Shown here: piece by piece, positions 43,629-55,452 of the stretch
Numbering within the stretch: position 1 is the stretch's first letter
Layout: each line of letters begins with the position of its first letter
Origin: Laccaria trichodermophora
Taxonomy: Eukaryota; Basidiomycota; Agaricomycetes; Agaricales; Hydnangiaceae
Length of the DNA: 64,000 nt
Assembly (NCBI GenBank): GCA_018417955.1
Contig: JACTVC010000001.1
Coordinates: 3,348,001-3,412,000 of the forward strand
Reading direction: 5' to 3'
Notes under the pieces: generated by a model
Databases searched by the model: none
Told to the model about the DNA's origin: nothing
What the model saw: the letters and a program-made list of their open reading frames with translations, nothing else
Program-made: the position numbers and the translations under genes

Positions 43629-43706
43629 TTAACCTGCGGACTTTTTTCGCCTCCGCCCAAAGTGCTGATAGTACAGTCAAACTCATCACATCTGCTACGT
43701 AAGTAT
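43629..43706 (+). pseudogene. Rho-G gene tail, copy D
   Basis: Only the last 25 codons of a Rho-G gene remain: [20 protein letters not shown], followed by the conserved TAA overlapping GTAAGT. The frame is shared with the upstream FG repeats, so a fused ORF (43466-43702) exists by accident. The rest of the Rho-G gene is gone. Confidence 0.75.
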
Positions 43707-43858
43707 CGTTCGACTTCATCACTGCATGCTTCATTCATCGAACGTTGACCCCTGTTTCTCTAGAAATGGATTAAATTGTTGGTGCTCAATAAGTATATCT
43801 GGTCCTTTCTGAGACGGTTACTTCTTCAGGGAACTATTATAAAAATCAATCAGAGAAG

Positions 43859-44400
43859 ATGTTCCGTGGCGGACCTTTCATCGAGATTTGGGAAACCTTT
43901 TGGACGGACCCTACATCCGGGCCTCCAAGGTAAGCGACTCGATTCACCGCACTTCCAAGTTCATTGATGTTTTCTTTCCATGAGCTTATTCGTCTCTTGA
44001 AAAACATTGGGATGACAGCCGACGTCTCATAGGTCACCCAAAATCATCCAACTTCATCGAGGTGAACAGCGACCCTCATTTGCTGGCTTTCTGTAAATGG
44101 GAACAGCGGGTAACAGGTCAGTGAATGTTTTCTTGATTGTAATGGCTATCGGTAGGCTGATTACGGCAATGCTAAGACACGACACTCATCATGGAGAAAA
44201 TCTACGTTTTTAATATCAACGATGAGAAAACACTTGAAGCTGTGATAAAATGGTACGATCAAGGAGCCATACGGCGACATACATTCAGAAGGAAATAATG
44301 AAACTTTATCGACAACGCCGGTTGGAGACGTACCATGTAACAAAGGAATGGTCTGGGGAAGTTGCACCGCCGTTGATCTGCAAGCGACCTGCAGAGGTTC
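43859..44400 (+). pseudogene. 'MFRGGPF' gene, copy D (frameshifted)
   Basis: It starts MFRGGPFIEIWETFWTDP, but 10 bases before the first donor are missing relative to copies A and B (GGGCCTCCAAG|GTAAG). A base is lost in the Leu-Glu-Lys run of exon 2 (CTCTTGAAAAACATTGG), and one in exon 3 (CAAGGAGCCATACGG). The first intron ends at a CATGAG in place of CACAAG. The 3' end is also shortened. Non-functional. Confidence 0.7.
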
Positions 44401-44554
44401 CATTCATCCGCCAGAACAAATATGTGCACTACATATATACCATCACTAGATATACTTGACGGGTTCCCAATGTTGACTGAATGAGCTACTCGCTTAAGAT
44501 ACCTATGATTTGGGATGAATGTTAATCTTTCATTCCTGCATTGCGTGAATTGTG

Positions 44555-47500
44555 TTACGTACCTGGGTATGGTGGAATAGTAGGCCCATCCAAAAACTCG
44601 ACGGAGGGAGTAATCTGTACCGAATCAGGGCCTTCAAAGAGTTTAGGCGTGGTCTTTTGATAGCCAGACTCTGGTGTCACATCTGTCTGGGACATGTAAT
44701 GACATCTCTTCTGCAGCATGCTGGGAATCTCTAAGTGGACCACCTGGCACAGATTGGAGTATAAGAGATCTTTTCGTTTTGCCAGCCTGATCAATGCCTG
44801 TAACCACGATTGCCTATTTTCGGTGCCTGAAATCAAGGACCAACACGAAGTAACCTGAACGTGGACCTTAGCAGGCAAAGATGTGTTCTCTCCAAGGAAC
44901 TCAATCTCTGCACTTGGGAGCATATCGAGGAAGAGCTCTTTACCAGCCTCTCGTTCATTTGGGTCGTCAATGTTGAACCTCCACCAAACGATACCATCAC
45001 TCTCGCCCTGGGTGATCCGTGATCCATAGTTTTTTGTCTCCAGGTGTGATGAAGAGTTTGCTCCCAGACGTCCTGAAAACATTGCCTTGATGGATGGTGA
45101 ACTGAACCCCACGCTGGCAGAGCCCGAGAAGCCGAGTGCAGAGTTATTTTGTCAGGTGGTGATTTCTCTGCTCTCAGGACCCATTGCGGGAGTTCGACAA
45201 GGTTTGATCGCATCCACACTTGTTAGCTCCATCTTGGTGTCGATCACCACTTCAGCTAGGACCTGCTCATAACCTGTAGTTGGAATTGCTCGGCAGCCTT
45301 GAAATTTCAACTTTTTGAATTCTATGCATGTTTTTGGGAGTTGTTCTGTTTTTGAGCATGGAGCATGAGACTTTTTGAGGCATCAATTTTTTGGCAGAGA
45401 AAAGAATAAACAACCCACCTGTATTATAAACTTCCCATTGACCTGCAGCTTCTGAAGGACCTTTGGTGACACAGTGTTTGCAGTATTAACATTGACCTTG
45501 GCTTGGGCCTCAAAGGAAATGAATGGCAACTGCAAGGTCATGCTGCCACCCATTGGATCATCAGGATCCTCATGATCTGGATTGCTATCATTGCCCTCAT
45601 GGTCCCCAGATCTCTCATCCTTGCCTTTGTCATTCCCTGCATCATGCATACCTTTCTTATCAGAATCACTACCTTTCAAATTGTTCCCACTGAAGCCTGA
45701 AGGAGCAGATGTTCCATTGTTAGATGAAGAACCTTGTGAATGGGACACAACCTGAATTGAAGTTGGTGCAACAGCAGAACAGATATCAGCATATCCCTCT
45801 GTGTGAGAGAAGACAAGCTCATCCCAGCTTAGGGGTGTTTCACCATTTTGGAAGACAGGTATCTGGTATATGGAGGAGGGTGTGAAAAAGGCCCCGGGGA
45901 GTGGAGAGAGTATCTTTCCAAGTTTGGTGACAAAAGACTCAGCTATTTGAATGATGTCCACAAAACAGAATATGTGAATCTCTGGCAGGTATCCTGTTCC
46001 CGACTGCAGGAGGGCCTCATTGAAACCAGCTAAGATGGCATACTCTGACCTGGAAATTTTGAATTCATCAAAGGCTGCTTCAATGGCCATCTCCTTGCCC
46101 TTGATACCCTCAAGTGCACTCTCTGCAGCTATAACACAATGCTTGCCAATTACAGACTCATCAGTTGGTGATTTCACCTCATCCTGAGTGTGTAGCTTCA
46201 TACTGGAGGTGAATTTGATGTTTTTTGATGTATCTTGTATGGTATGAAGTGAAAATGCTGATTGAGGATTTGGAAAAGCCTGAGACTCAGAAGACATGCT
46301 GGGTGGATCAGGTGCAGCATTCCAGTTGTCTATACTAGTCATGTAGACAGATTTTGGGTTGACATCTGCACCATTCTCTATTAGCAGCTTTGCAGTTCCC
46401 TGATGGCCTCCATATGATGCTGCCTGGAGTGCATTTCCATAGTGACCTCCCTGTGCATTTACATCTGTGCCCTTTTCTATCAGCAGCTTTGCAATTCCCT
46501 CATGGCCTCCATATGATGCTGCTTGTACTGCATTTCCATAGTGGCCTCCCTGTGCATTTACATCTGCACCCTTTTCTATCAGCAGCTTTGCAATTGCTTC
46601 ATAGCCTTTAGCTGATGCTGCCTGGAGTGCTGTTCCATACTCTCCTCCATGTGCATTTACATCTGCGCCCTTTTCTATCAGCAGCTTTGCAATTCCCTCA
46701 TGGCCTCCATATGATGCTGCTTGTACTGCATTTCCATAGTGGCCTCCCTGTGCATTTACATCTGCACCCTTTTCTATCAGCAGCTTTGCAATTGCTTCAT
46801 AGCCTTTAGCTGATGCTGCCTGGAGTGCTATTCCATACTCTCCTCCATGTGCATTTACATCTGCGCCCTTTTCTATCAGCAGCTTTGCAATTCCCTCATG
46901 GCCTCCATATGATGCTGCTTGTACTGCATTTCCATAGTGGCCTCCCTGTGCATTTACATCTGCACCCTTTTCTATCAGCAGCTTTGCAATTGCTTCATAG
47001 CCTTTAGCTGATGCTGCCTGGAGTGCTGTTCCATACTCTCCTCCGTGTGCATTTACATCTGCGCCCTTTTCTATCAGCAGCTTTGCAATTCCCTCATGGC
47101 CTCCATATGATGCTGCCTGTACTGCATTTCCATAGCAGCCTCCCTGTGCATTTACATCTGCACCCTTTTCTATTAGCAGCTTTGTAATTTTCTCATGGCT
47201 GCCATATGATGCTGCTTGGAGTGCAGTTCCAAAGTGACCTCCCTGTGCATTTACATCTGCTCCCATTTCTAGCAAATGATGTGATACTTCAGTAAGTCCA
47301 GCCAGAGCTGCATAATATAGTGGTTTAGCATTTTGATCCCCCTGTCTTTGTAACTCTCTCATGCCAAAGTTGTCTATATTGCAAAGTTGAACCCAGTTGA
47401 GAAAAGCAGTATTCTCTGCTGTCAAGAGCTTCATCATCAATGCAAATATTATAGAAGACTGAGATTCATTTCTGCCACTAGAATGTGCATGTGTGATCCA

Positions 47501-50090
47501 GTTTTTTGCAGCATAGTGTGCAAGAGGGTAGGTCACTCCCAGATTTATATCAAGTAGCTCAGATGTATTGATTTGCAAAAGATATGCCAGACAGATTTGA
47601 GATATGACAGAGTGTGATAGCTCTTCATTAAAGCCAAAGTTTCTGATATGTCTCATTTGATGATTTTGAATATACTGAGACATAAGATATTCTTTGACAG
47701 AAAAGTGGGAGAGCTTGATAAAACCTGTTCAATAGTCAATACTCATTTCAAACTGGTATTATTGTAAAGCATACCATCTGATTTCATAACAAGACTAGAA
47801 CATATTTCCAAAACATCCTCAATATCTTGAAGTTCATTATCAGAGTTATACTCTGGTCCATTCTCAGCACAAAGATCAACAGCAGCAGTTGTAGCCAGCT
47901 CTTGCAGTGTCAGTGGACAAGCAGCAAAGGATAGCCACTGTAAAAATGTTTTTGCATAACTATAATCTTTTTCATTGATTCCCACCAAGATTTGATCATA
48001 GGTTTTATCCAAACCCTGAGGTAGACCAGCTAGCTGCTTTTTTAGATCAGTCTTGGTCCGGCACTTTTTGAGCTCATTTAGTTGTAATGCAACCCAGTGA
48101 AACCTAAAATTGCAGTTAGTAATTATCCTGTCATTCAAATGTCAATAATAAACACACATTCCATCTGCTTGTTCAAGTAATGTCAACTTTATTTGGTTTT
48201 GACTCTCAGAATTCCACTTTTGTAAGTCAGAGTCATTCTGAAGCTGATAGTCAAGATAGGCTACAAGATCATGATTCTCAGATTCCTTAACCAAGTCAAG
48301 ATAATGATAAGACTTGAACTTGTCCTCAATTTCCTGCTCTGGGCAGCTAGTAACTATTAAGTGGAGCCCTAGATTCATATTTTTGTCCAAGATAACAGTC
48401 TGAATCCAGTTAAGAAGCTTTTCTCTCTCAGTACATTCATCAAGAGCATCCAGAATGATGAATGTTGAGCTAAAGCCACCAAGAATTCTTTCAAGAGTAT
48501 TCTGCAGATCATCCAGAGTTGGATCCTGATGGCCATTGCCACAGCAAGCATAAAGATCCACCAAGACTTTAGGTACTCTACCCTCACATTTGAGACTGAA
48601 TTGCCAGATGAGTGATCGCATCAGTTTATCATGCAGCTGGAAATCCTTTTGTGAGTCTCTTCCATCAAAAAAGAAATATGCAGTAGCAGAATTGAATCTT
48701 TGGAGAAGATTGTGAATTATTGCTGAGCTGTGAAAATAAAAATCAATATAATTTATAAAAATATTGAAATTTCCAACCTTAAAATGGTTTTCCCCGAGCC
48801 AGCTGAATAGACCATCAATAACATATAAATTTATAAATTACAACAGAAAACTTACATTTTCCCTTGATCCAGAGAAAGCCAGGCTGTTTGAGCCACCTAT
48901 AAAATGTATTTCCTTTGAGAAACCATTGACAGGTGTCTAGTTGGCTCTCCAAAATTGCATATGCAGCATTGTAATTAATAGACTCCTTGGGTGGAGAAAG
49001 CCACTTATAAATCTTCTCCACTGTAACAAGGACACAAAGTCAATTCCACATTTGGAATGAGAACCTGCAATAATACCCAGTTGTTCATCCCTAATCATTT
49101 CAAGTGTGATTTGAATATTTGGGTCCACACCTACCAACCACAAATAACATTAAAATGAATATGATGCTTTTCTTACTACTTACCTTGATTGATGGTACCT
49201 ATTGAAATGTAAGTTGAAGCAATAAAATGTGACAGTCAAAAATATAACAAACCATAGTTGGGGGCAATGTTCACATTTTGAGCTGAAATAATAGCAGACT
49301 GGTTTGTTAAAAACTCTGCATGGTTTGTCATATTTGAGCAAGCTGAACTTATTTGTACAACTACTTACTGGCAGGCATAATCCCTACATCCAACAGAGAA
49401 GGAATGGATAGAGAGGTAGGCAGATCAGGGCTTGGAGGATCTATGTTAGAGTTATCAGAAAGAGAATAGATAGATTTGGAGTGAAGATGAACCAGAGGCA
49501 GGCTGTTGCAAGTAATTAACAGCTTTTCGCAAAGGGCCTTCAGCCTGATCAACTGCAAGATCAGAATTGATGAGGCTCAATGTCAACTTTATACAGACAG
49601 GTTGTATCTCACAAGCAACAGTCATTTCGGTGTCCACTGACACCAGCCCTGTATCCATAACAGAAGCAATCAATGGAGTACGTGGGTCAGAACTCAGGAG
49701 GCCTATATCAGAGTCATTGGTGATGAACAAAATAGGTTCGGAGTGAATGCAAACCAGTGGGAATGACTTGCTGCGAGCGCTCAACCGCTCCCTCCGAGGA
49801 AACCCCAACCCGATAGCGTGCAACTTTGTGTTGACGAGTCATTGATGTTCAAGATGTACACTTTGTGGAAGATGGACAAAAATTATCGTACCTGTAATTG
49901 GCATGGCCGTATCCGCCGCAGGGATGGTCGAAGACGGAGTTATCAAGATAGGCGGGGCAGAGCTGGGGCGAGCTGTATTGAGGCTAGCACTAGTGACATT
50001 TGCGGATCCGGGTATTGGCGAGTGTAATTTCGTCAATCCCTCATCCAGATTATAGGATTTGAGGAAAGGGTGATTGGTTGGGGTACTCAT
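44555..50090 (-). CDS. NLR-like receptor: NACHT, ankyrin repeats (NLR-2), damaged C-terminal exon
   Basis: Paralogue of NLR-1 with the same architecture. The first exon MSTPTNHPFLKSYNLDEGLT starts at 50090. Walker A is SGSGKTIL across the intron near 48840-48785. FIILDALDECTERE and LHLIVTSCPEQEIE follow; Cys replaces the Arg of the TSRPE motif of NLR-1. The winged-helix region reads GLDKTYDQILVGINEKD. The ankyrin exon runs 47743-45422 with ten repeats, followed by an acidic stretch. In the last exon an in-frame TGA (45152-45154) replaces the Arg codon of NLR-1, and the acceptor AG of NLR-1 (CCAAAG) is changed to CCAAAAA. The protein probably ends soon after the ankyrin region, losing most of the C-terminal domain. 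NACHT and ankyrin exons are open. Confidence 0.75.
46340..47320 (-). repeat. Ankyrin array of NLR-2 with 198-bp higher-order unit
   Basis: Ten ankyrin repeats. From the third to the ninth they alternate between NAVQAASYGGHEGIAKLLIE and TALQAASAKGYEAIAKLLIE types, so the DNA is a roughly 198-bp unit repeated more than three times with almost no differences (for example 46615-46812 against 46813-47010). NLR-1 shows the same two unit types in a mixed order. Confidence 0.85.
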
Positions 50091-50453
50091 TGTAGACGAC
50101 GAGATGGAAGTTAAGAGAAAGATGCGTGGTCAGGCGCCCAGGGTAAGGCCGCAGGCCTCTTGTTTTGGGTGTGGCTGTGCGAAAAAGTGTTTCCATCTGT
50201 TGACGACCAAGCCGACCCTAAACACATCTTTCCCTTTCACCATCCACCTGCCCTACTCGCAGAATTTTGGTGTCAGGTCAATGTTGTCTTCGTTCGGCCA
50301 GTTTCGATGGGGTCCGGCTTCCGGTCTCGAAGTACCCATGGATTCAATTCCGCTGCGAATTCCCTCGTCGTCCAATGTTTCTCTGGCCACTACTGACATC
50401 GCCTGACGATCCCTACTTGATCCCTACTCAGCCTCCTGCTGCAAAATCAAAAC
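50091..50453. promoter_or_regulatory. Bidirectional promoter between NLR-2 and gene D
   Basis: 363 bp between divergent start codons, closely similar to 27098-27412 and with a few small insertions (for example GCGCCCAGGGTAAG near 50135). Probable shared promoter. Confidence 0.45.
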
Positions 50454-50850
50454 GATGGACGCTTTCGTAAACAGGTATGGAGATAGAGAGAGCGAGGAGC
50501 TGTTGACATTCGAGGGATGCGCGAAGAGTTAGTGAGTTCCTCCTTCCCTTAGCTTTACTCCCCTTTCTACCTTACCTCATTTTCCCCTTCTGTGCCGCAA
50601 CCAAACTTCCCCACCCCTCCTTCCGCATGCCCCCATTAGTCTATATACTGATAATTCTGTCAGTTCCGGCCCTCTTAACTACTTTGCGAGCGCCGTGCTT
50701 CTAAAGCGCAAAGCGTACAAGACCGCAAACCAGACTTCCATCGGTACGACAATTGAATTTTTGAAATTGCGATGTTTACTGGATGCTTACGGTATATACA
50801 GGATTAGAATCGACTTCTTTTTTTTTTTTTGCTAATTCCATCTTCGGACT
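50454..50850 (+). pseudogene. Gene D copy 2, 5' part
   Basis: It starts MDAFVN (50454-50473), as in copy 1. The second exon is missing: copy 1 has about 65 bp between GAAGAGTTAG and TGAGTTCC, whereas here GAAGAGTTAGTGAGTTCC is continuous. The next exon is partly kept with a small insertion (FRP.. and AYKTANQTSI). The gene is then cut at 50851 by a 4.85-kb nest of mobile elements. It continues at 55715. Confidence 0.6.
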
Positions 50851-50964
50851 CCCACCTGTAGTGACGTGGGCTCAACCTCGCCTCCTCGCCACACCAGGCC
50901 TCGCCACCTGGCGATCGCCAGGTGGCGATCAAAAAATTCAGTAATGGGGTGGCGAGTGGTGGCG

Positions 50965-51283
50965 TGTGATATAGGATTGGAAGGGAATGCCCAGAGGCCA
51001 TAGTCAAACAGTGGTATATAGCTAGATTTGGATATCTTACATAATATATTGATCTTTTGTCTTGAACCACCATCTTGTCAGCAGTCTTGCCATCCTCTTG
51101 CACTACATGTAGTGCTTTGTATATCTGTACTTCCTACAGTATGCATAATCATGTTGGGCCAGCTGAGTATCTTGTAACTGCTCATTGCTCACTCATGGGT
51201 GTTGATCCCAGATCCACCCATTCTTGCCTCCTCCTTCCCTCTTGGCTTCAGCTATGCGAGAAGTTCAGAGTGAACGCTTCACA
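50965..51283 (+). repeat. 5' LTR of LARD-like element
   Basis: 319 bp with TG...CA ends and matching the 3' LTR base for base as far as I can read. It contains a GTATATAGC TATA-like motif near 51014. Confidence 0.9.
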
Positions 51284-52004
51284 ATGGTGGGGGCACCGCG
51301 GACTTCACCAAAGCATGGTTGAAGTCTGCATTTCTTGGTAGAGGGAGAGCTGGAGAGTTGTGGGAATGCGCCAGCTCATCACAGGAGGAACCTTAGCATG
51401 GATGGTAGCTGCTGCTCGCGCTCTTCGCGGCGGGCTTACTACTTCATGTGAAAGGGCTCATCCATCCTTCAGTTGGATGAACCATTGACTTTAGCTTGTG
51501 CTTGCACAGCAGGTTGAGGTTTGTTCGATTGGGGTGCTGTGCTGACTCTGAGCAGCTGGGCTTTGGGATTTCACGACTACGCGGCCTGAAGTCTACTGTG
51601 AGGAGAGTTCCTCTCACCTATGTCTGGATTTCGCGACTACGCGGCCATTGACTTGGTGAGGAGGTTGCCCACAACCAGTGTTGCCTGCTGCTTTGTGCTG
51701 CTTCACTGTCTCTCGGACTCCACCTGTTCCTCAACCATTTCCCTTGTCTTTTAGCATCTAGGCCTCTCAAGAACAGCCAGATGTTCATTGACATCCCTCC
51801 AGTTCAGTCTGCTGCTCTGGAAATTATGTGCTATGCCCTACTATGCTTCTCTCCCAATCTTTGCTGTTTTCTTGCTTGAGGAATGAGTATTCTCATCCTC
51901 CTTACTTCTCTATGAACTCCCTGGAATGGCTCCTCTTGGTTTCTGAATGGTTAGAAGGGTTTGGAGTGGTTTTGGGTTGGATGGGGTTGATGGGACATCA
52001 ACAT

Positions 52005-52967
52005 GGGACTTATTCACATCATATCTCGCCAACCGACACCCCGATTGCTCTCGTCTCTTTTGCGCTGGGAAGCCCTCGTTCATACCTTTCTTTGGACCCC
52101 ATGAACTCGCCAAACGGTCGCGTATTGGCTGCGCTTCACCTACTTCAGCCTGGTATGACCAAAATGAACATATCTCGTCCGTTCTCGGCGAGATCCTCGT
52201 CGTTCCTTTTGTTCTTTGGCTCGTTTTGAAGCCACGGTCAATGCGCTTCTGGGGAGCCCTCATACGCGTCAAACGGACGAGCGGTTCCTGTGTTACAGCA
52301 CCATCCCTCCAACAACCACTTACATGTGACTTGTTCATGTCATATCTCGCCGACCGACGCCCCGATTGCTCTCGTCTTTTTTGCGCTAGAAAGCCCTCAT
52401 TTACACCTTTCTTTCGACTCCATGAACTCGCCAAACGGTCACCTATTGGCTGCGCTTTGCCTAGTTCAGCCTGGTATGACCAAGATGAACCTATCTCGTC
52501 CGTTCTCGGCGAGATCCTCGTCGTTCCTTTTGTTCTTTGGCTCGTTTTGAAGCCACGGTCAATGCGCTTCTGGGGAGCCCTCATACGCGTCAAACGGACG
52601 AGCGGTTCTCGTGTCACAGCACCATCCCTCCAACAACCATTTGCATGTGACTTGTTCATGTCATATCTCGCCAACTGACGGTCGTATCGCTCTCATCTTT
52701 TTTGCGTTGGAAAGCCCTGATCCACACCTTCCTTTGGACTCCCTGAACTCGCCAAACGGTCACCTGTTGGCGGCGCTTCGCCTAGTTCAGTCTGGTATGA
52801 CCAAGATGAACATATTTCGTCCGTTCTCGGCAAGATCTCGGTCGCCTCTTTCGTTCTTTGGTTCGTTTTGAAGCCACGGTCAATGCGCTTCTGGGAAGCC
52901 CTCATACGCATCAAATGGACGAGCGGTCCTTGTGTTACAGTGCCATCTCTTCAACAACCATTTCCCC
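52005..52967. repeat. Three tandem 321-bp repeats inside the LARD
   Basis: Units start near 52007, 52328 and 52649, each with CATATCTCGCC..., ATGAACTCGCCAAACGGTC, TGGTATGACCAA.ATGAAC and TTGAAGCCACGGTCAATGCG. Because 321 is divisible by 3, long open frames run across on both strands (51947-52678 +, 51910-52674 -) with a 107-residue period. The frames look like a by-product of the period; no known domain is present. Confidence 0.85.
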
Positions 52968-53344
52968 ATTCCTATTGTCATAACCCGCTCGCATCGGACG
53001 TTCTATAGCCCGTTTTGGACGTTGGATTCGTACCTTTCCGACGCACCTATTTACGTTGATAACGGACAACAGCCTGGTCTGCAGTATGCATTTACTCCAG
53101 AACTGCAGTTTCTGGGTACTTCCTCTCTATCTCAACGACCACGGCTCGTCACGATACGCGAATTATACCGTTGGAAAGGTGTCGTTCGTAGCTTTCGAAC
53201 GGGTATTTGATCTCCAGGAACGGGCCAGAAATCACTACGCTATGCTCAAACACATTTTTGGCTACCTCAGGATCTCCCCTCTATTTGGGGCGTTAAGACT
53301 TGATTGGAGGACTCTTATGGGCAGGGGAGACACCTCAACTGGTT

Positions 53345-53720
53345 GAGAGTTGCTGCTCGCGCATTACGCAGCGGACTCTTCTTCAGTCATGGTAACCTTC
53401 CTCTCAGAAGGCTGATTGCTGCTCGTGCATTTCGCGGCGGATCGGTGTGGAGGAGTTGCAGCTCGCGCATTACGCGGCGGACTCTTCTTCAATCATGGTA
53501 ACCTTCTGAGTCCCTCAGAAGTACTGATTGCTGCTCGCGAGTTATGTGGCGGATCAGTGTTGAGGAGTTGCTGCTCGCGCATTACGCGGCGGACTCTTCT
53601 TCAATCATGGTAACCTTCTGGCTCCTGATTGCAGCTTGCATGTTTTGCGGCGGATCAGTGTTGAGGAGTTGCTGCTCGCACATTATGCGGCGGACTCTTC
53701 TTCAATCATGGTAACCTTAT
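53345..53720. repeat. Four tandem repeats of about 110 bp inside the LARD
   Basis: GCTGCTCGCGCATTACGCGG followed by CGGACTCTTCTTCAATCATG and GTAACCTT recurs from 53350, 53457, 53569 and 53665, separated by TGATTGC.GCT... variants. The related motif CTGCTCGCGCTCTTCGCGG is at 51411, and TTTCGCGACTACGCGGCC at 51569 and 51630. Confidence 0.75.
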
Positions 53721-53989
53721 AGATTGCTGCTTGTGTGTTGCATGGCCTGTGTCCACTCTGGGGGGCAAGATTTATGACAACATTTTTTTTTCTCTCCCCC
53801 TTTCCTTCTTTCCTCTCATCATTCCTACCCAACTGGCACCACCTCTACCTACTCTGACACCAACTTACGATCACAGCTTGTAATTTTCCACTGCACGATC
53901 TCTTCGCCTCTATCCTCCCTGGCTTGATTCTTGAGATTCGCACACTGGAAAAGTGGGGGGCTGTAGGGGAGTATAGGTGGAAGATGGGA

Positions 53990-54230
53990 GGAGAGGCGCA
54001 AGCCTCTATCCCATTACACACTCCCCACGTCCAGATGACACACCACAATGGAAGCAAGCTACATCATCTTGATGGGTAAAGGGAGTTGAGTTGGGATCAA
54101 CGATCTGAGTGGAGAGGCGCAAGCCTCTATCACACTATACATGTCTTATACCCAGACCACAAGTATGATGGAAGCATGCTACACCATCTTGATGGGGAAA
54201 GGCAATGGAGTTGGGATGGATGACCTGGAA
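53990..54230. repeat. Direct repeat of about 120 bp near the 3' end of the LARD
   Basis: GGAGAGGCGCAAGCCTCTAT occurs at about 53990 and 54111. Each is followed by GATGGAAGCA.GCTACA-like and CATCTTGATGGG.AAAGG sequence and GAGTTGGGAT. GAGGCGCAAGCCTC is itself a short palindrome. Confidence 0.65.
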
Positions 54231-54520
54231 GCCATCCACTTGCATGGTTTCCCAGTACTCATGGTTATACATCACTGAAGAGAGAATGGGAGGATCATAT
54301 GGGTATTTCTGGGTTAAGCTGGGAGCTTACAGTGACCAGCTTTCCAGATAGTAAATTATTTGGGGCCAAATTTTTTCTTTCTTTTATTCATCTTCTTTGC
54401 TTTGCTACCTTTTGGTCTCATTTTATCCTGATATTCACTCTGGGGGGCAAGAGGATTTCTATTCTATTATTCTTCCCCACCATTGTTTTCCTTACATGCC
54501 CTCTGGACATTGGGGGGCTT

Positions 54521-54839
54521 TGTGATATAGGATTGGAAGGGAATGCCCAGAGGCCATAGTCAAACAGTGGTATATAGCTAGATTTGGATATCTTACATAA
54601 TATATTGATCTTTTGTCTTGAACCACCATCTTGTCAGCAGTCTTGCCATCCTCTTGCACTACATGTAGTGCTTTGTATATCTGTACTTCCTACAGTATGC
54701 ATAATCATGTTGGGCCAGCTGAGTATCTTGTAACTGCTCATTGCTCACTCATGGGTGTTGATCCCAGATCCACCCATTCTTGCCTCCTCCTTCCCTCTTG
54801 GCTTCAGCTATGCGAGAAGTTCAGAGTGAACGCTTCACA
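54521..54839 (+). repeat. 3' LTR of LARD-like element
   Basis: 319 bp, indistinguishable from the 5' LTR by eye, followed by TSD TGGCG. Implies a very recent insertion. Confidence 0.9.
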
Positions 54840-55066
54840 TGGCGAGAGCTACTTTACATAATTTTGGCTTCTGTCCGCTTCTGTAGGGATGAAAAATTTT
54901 ATGTGCACTATATACCGAGTTTTCACTACTCGGAATGTCTAAAAAGGGAGGACATCCCATGGACGAATTTGTTCACGCCCATTTTACACCCATTGGTAAC
55001 AAAACAGCCTAAAACGATGGAATATGCAGTCGACGCTGGATGACATTCGGGCAGGAAAGGCTACTA

Positions 55067-55452
55067 CTGTACTAATACGACCAACTCTTCATGCCCCTTG
55101 GGGTGTGACACCTTTTGACCATCTCTTCGTCCCTTCGTTGTCCCGTGTGATGCGTGACGAAGAGTTTTTGCTCTTCATCTGCTACATATCTCTCAGGTGG
55201 TTTGGCCCGGTGACCTGTCAATTTTTTTGACTGGAAGGTAAGCACGCATTTCTCAAGTAGGACATGGTTTGGAATATGCCAGATGTGATGTATAAAATAC
55301 AAGGCACCGCAGGTCCGGAAAAAAATGACTATTTTAATTCAAAAAAAATCTCTTCAAAACTTGGTGTGATGCGTGACATCACACCCACTTCTCTTCCTTC
55401 GGAACCCTTTGTGATGCGTGACGTGAAGACTTGGTCGTATTAGTACAGTACC
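55067..55452. repeat. Palindromic-ended MITE-like segment
   Basis: TACTGTACTAATACGACCAA at about 55067 is repeated in reverse complement as TTGGTCGTATTAGTACAGTA at about 55433-55452. Inside, GTGATGCGTGACG recurs three times (55148, 55368, 55411). A small non-autonomous TIR element inserted in the hAT-like element is likely; no clear TSD. Confidence 0.55.

Larger units (their letters stand above)
50960..54844 (+). mobile_element. Non-autonomous LTR retrotransposon (LARD-like)
   Basis: LTRs are 50965-51283 and 54521-54839, both 319 bp. I see no difference between them. They start TGTGATATAGGATTGG and end ACGCTTCACA. The 5-bp TSD is TGGCG (50960-50964, 54840-54844). A PPT-like TTGGGGGGCTT lies right before the 3' LTR (54510-54520). 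The 3.2-kb interior has no gag or pol, only tandem repeats and noncoding-looking DNA, so it must use proteins of another element. Orientation follows the PPT. Confidence 0.9.

Noticed and set aside
43466..43702. Novel FG-repeat / [10 protein letters not shown] fusion protein
   Set aside because: ORF results from a deletion junction between two pseudogenes, without an upstream start region of its own. Kept only as a finding on recombination.
46390..47210. CRISPR array from regularly spaced repeats
   Set aside because: The 99/198-bp period encodes ankyrin repeats in frame; eukaryotic context.
51910..52674. 254-codon reverse ORF and overlapping 243-codon forward ORF as genes
   Set aside because: Both arise because the tandem unit is 321 bp, a multiple of three; no domain, start context or intron pattern supports either. 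Reported as a repeat.
55140..55425. GTGATGCGTGACG repeats as regulatory operators
   Set aside because: Only three copies, all in a MITE-like segment; better explained as part of that repeat.
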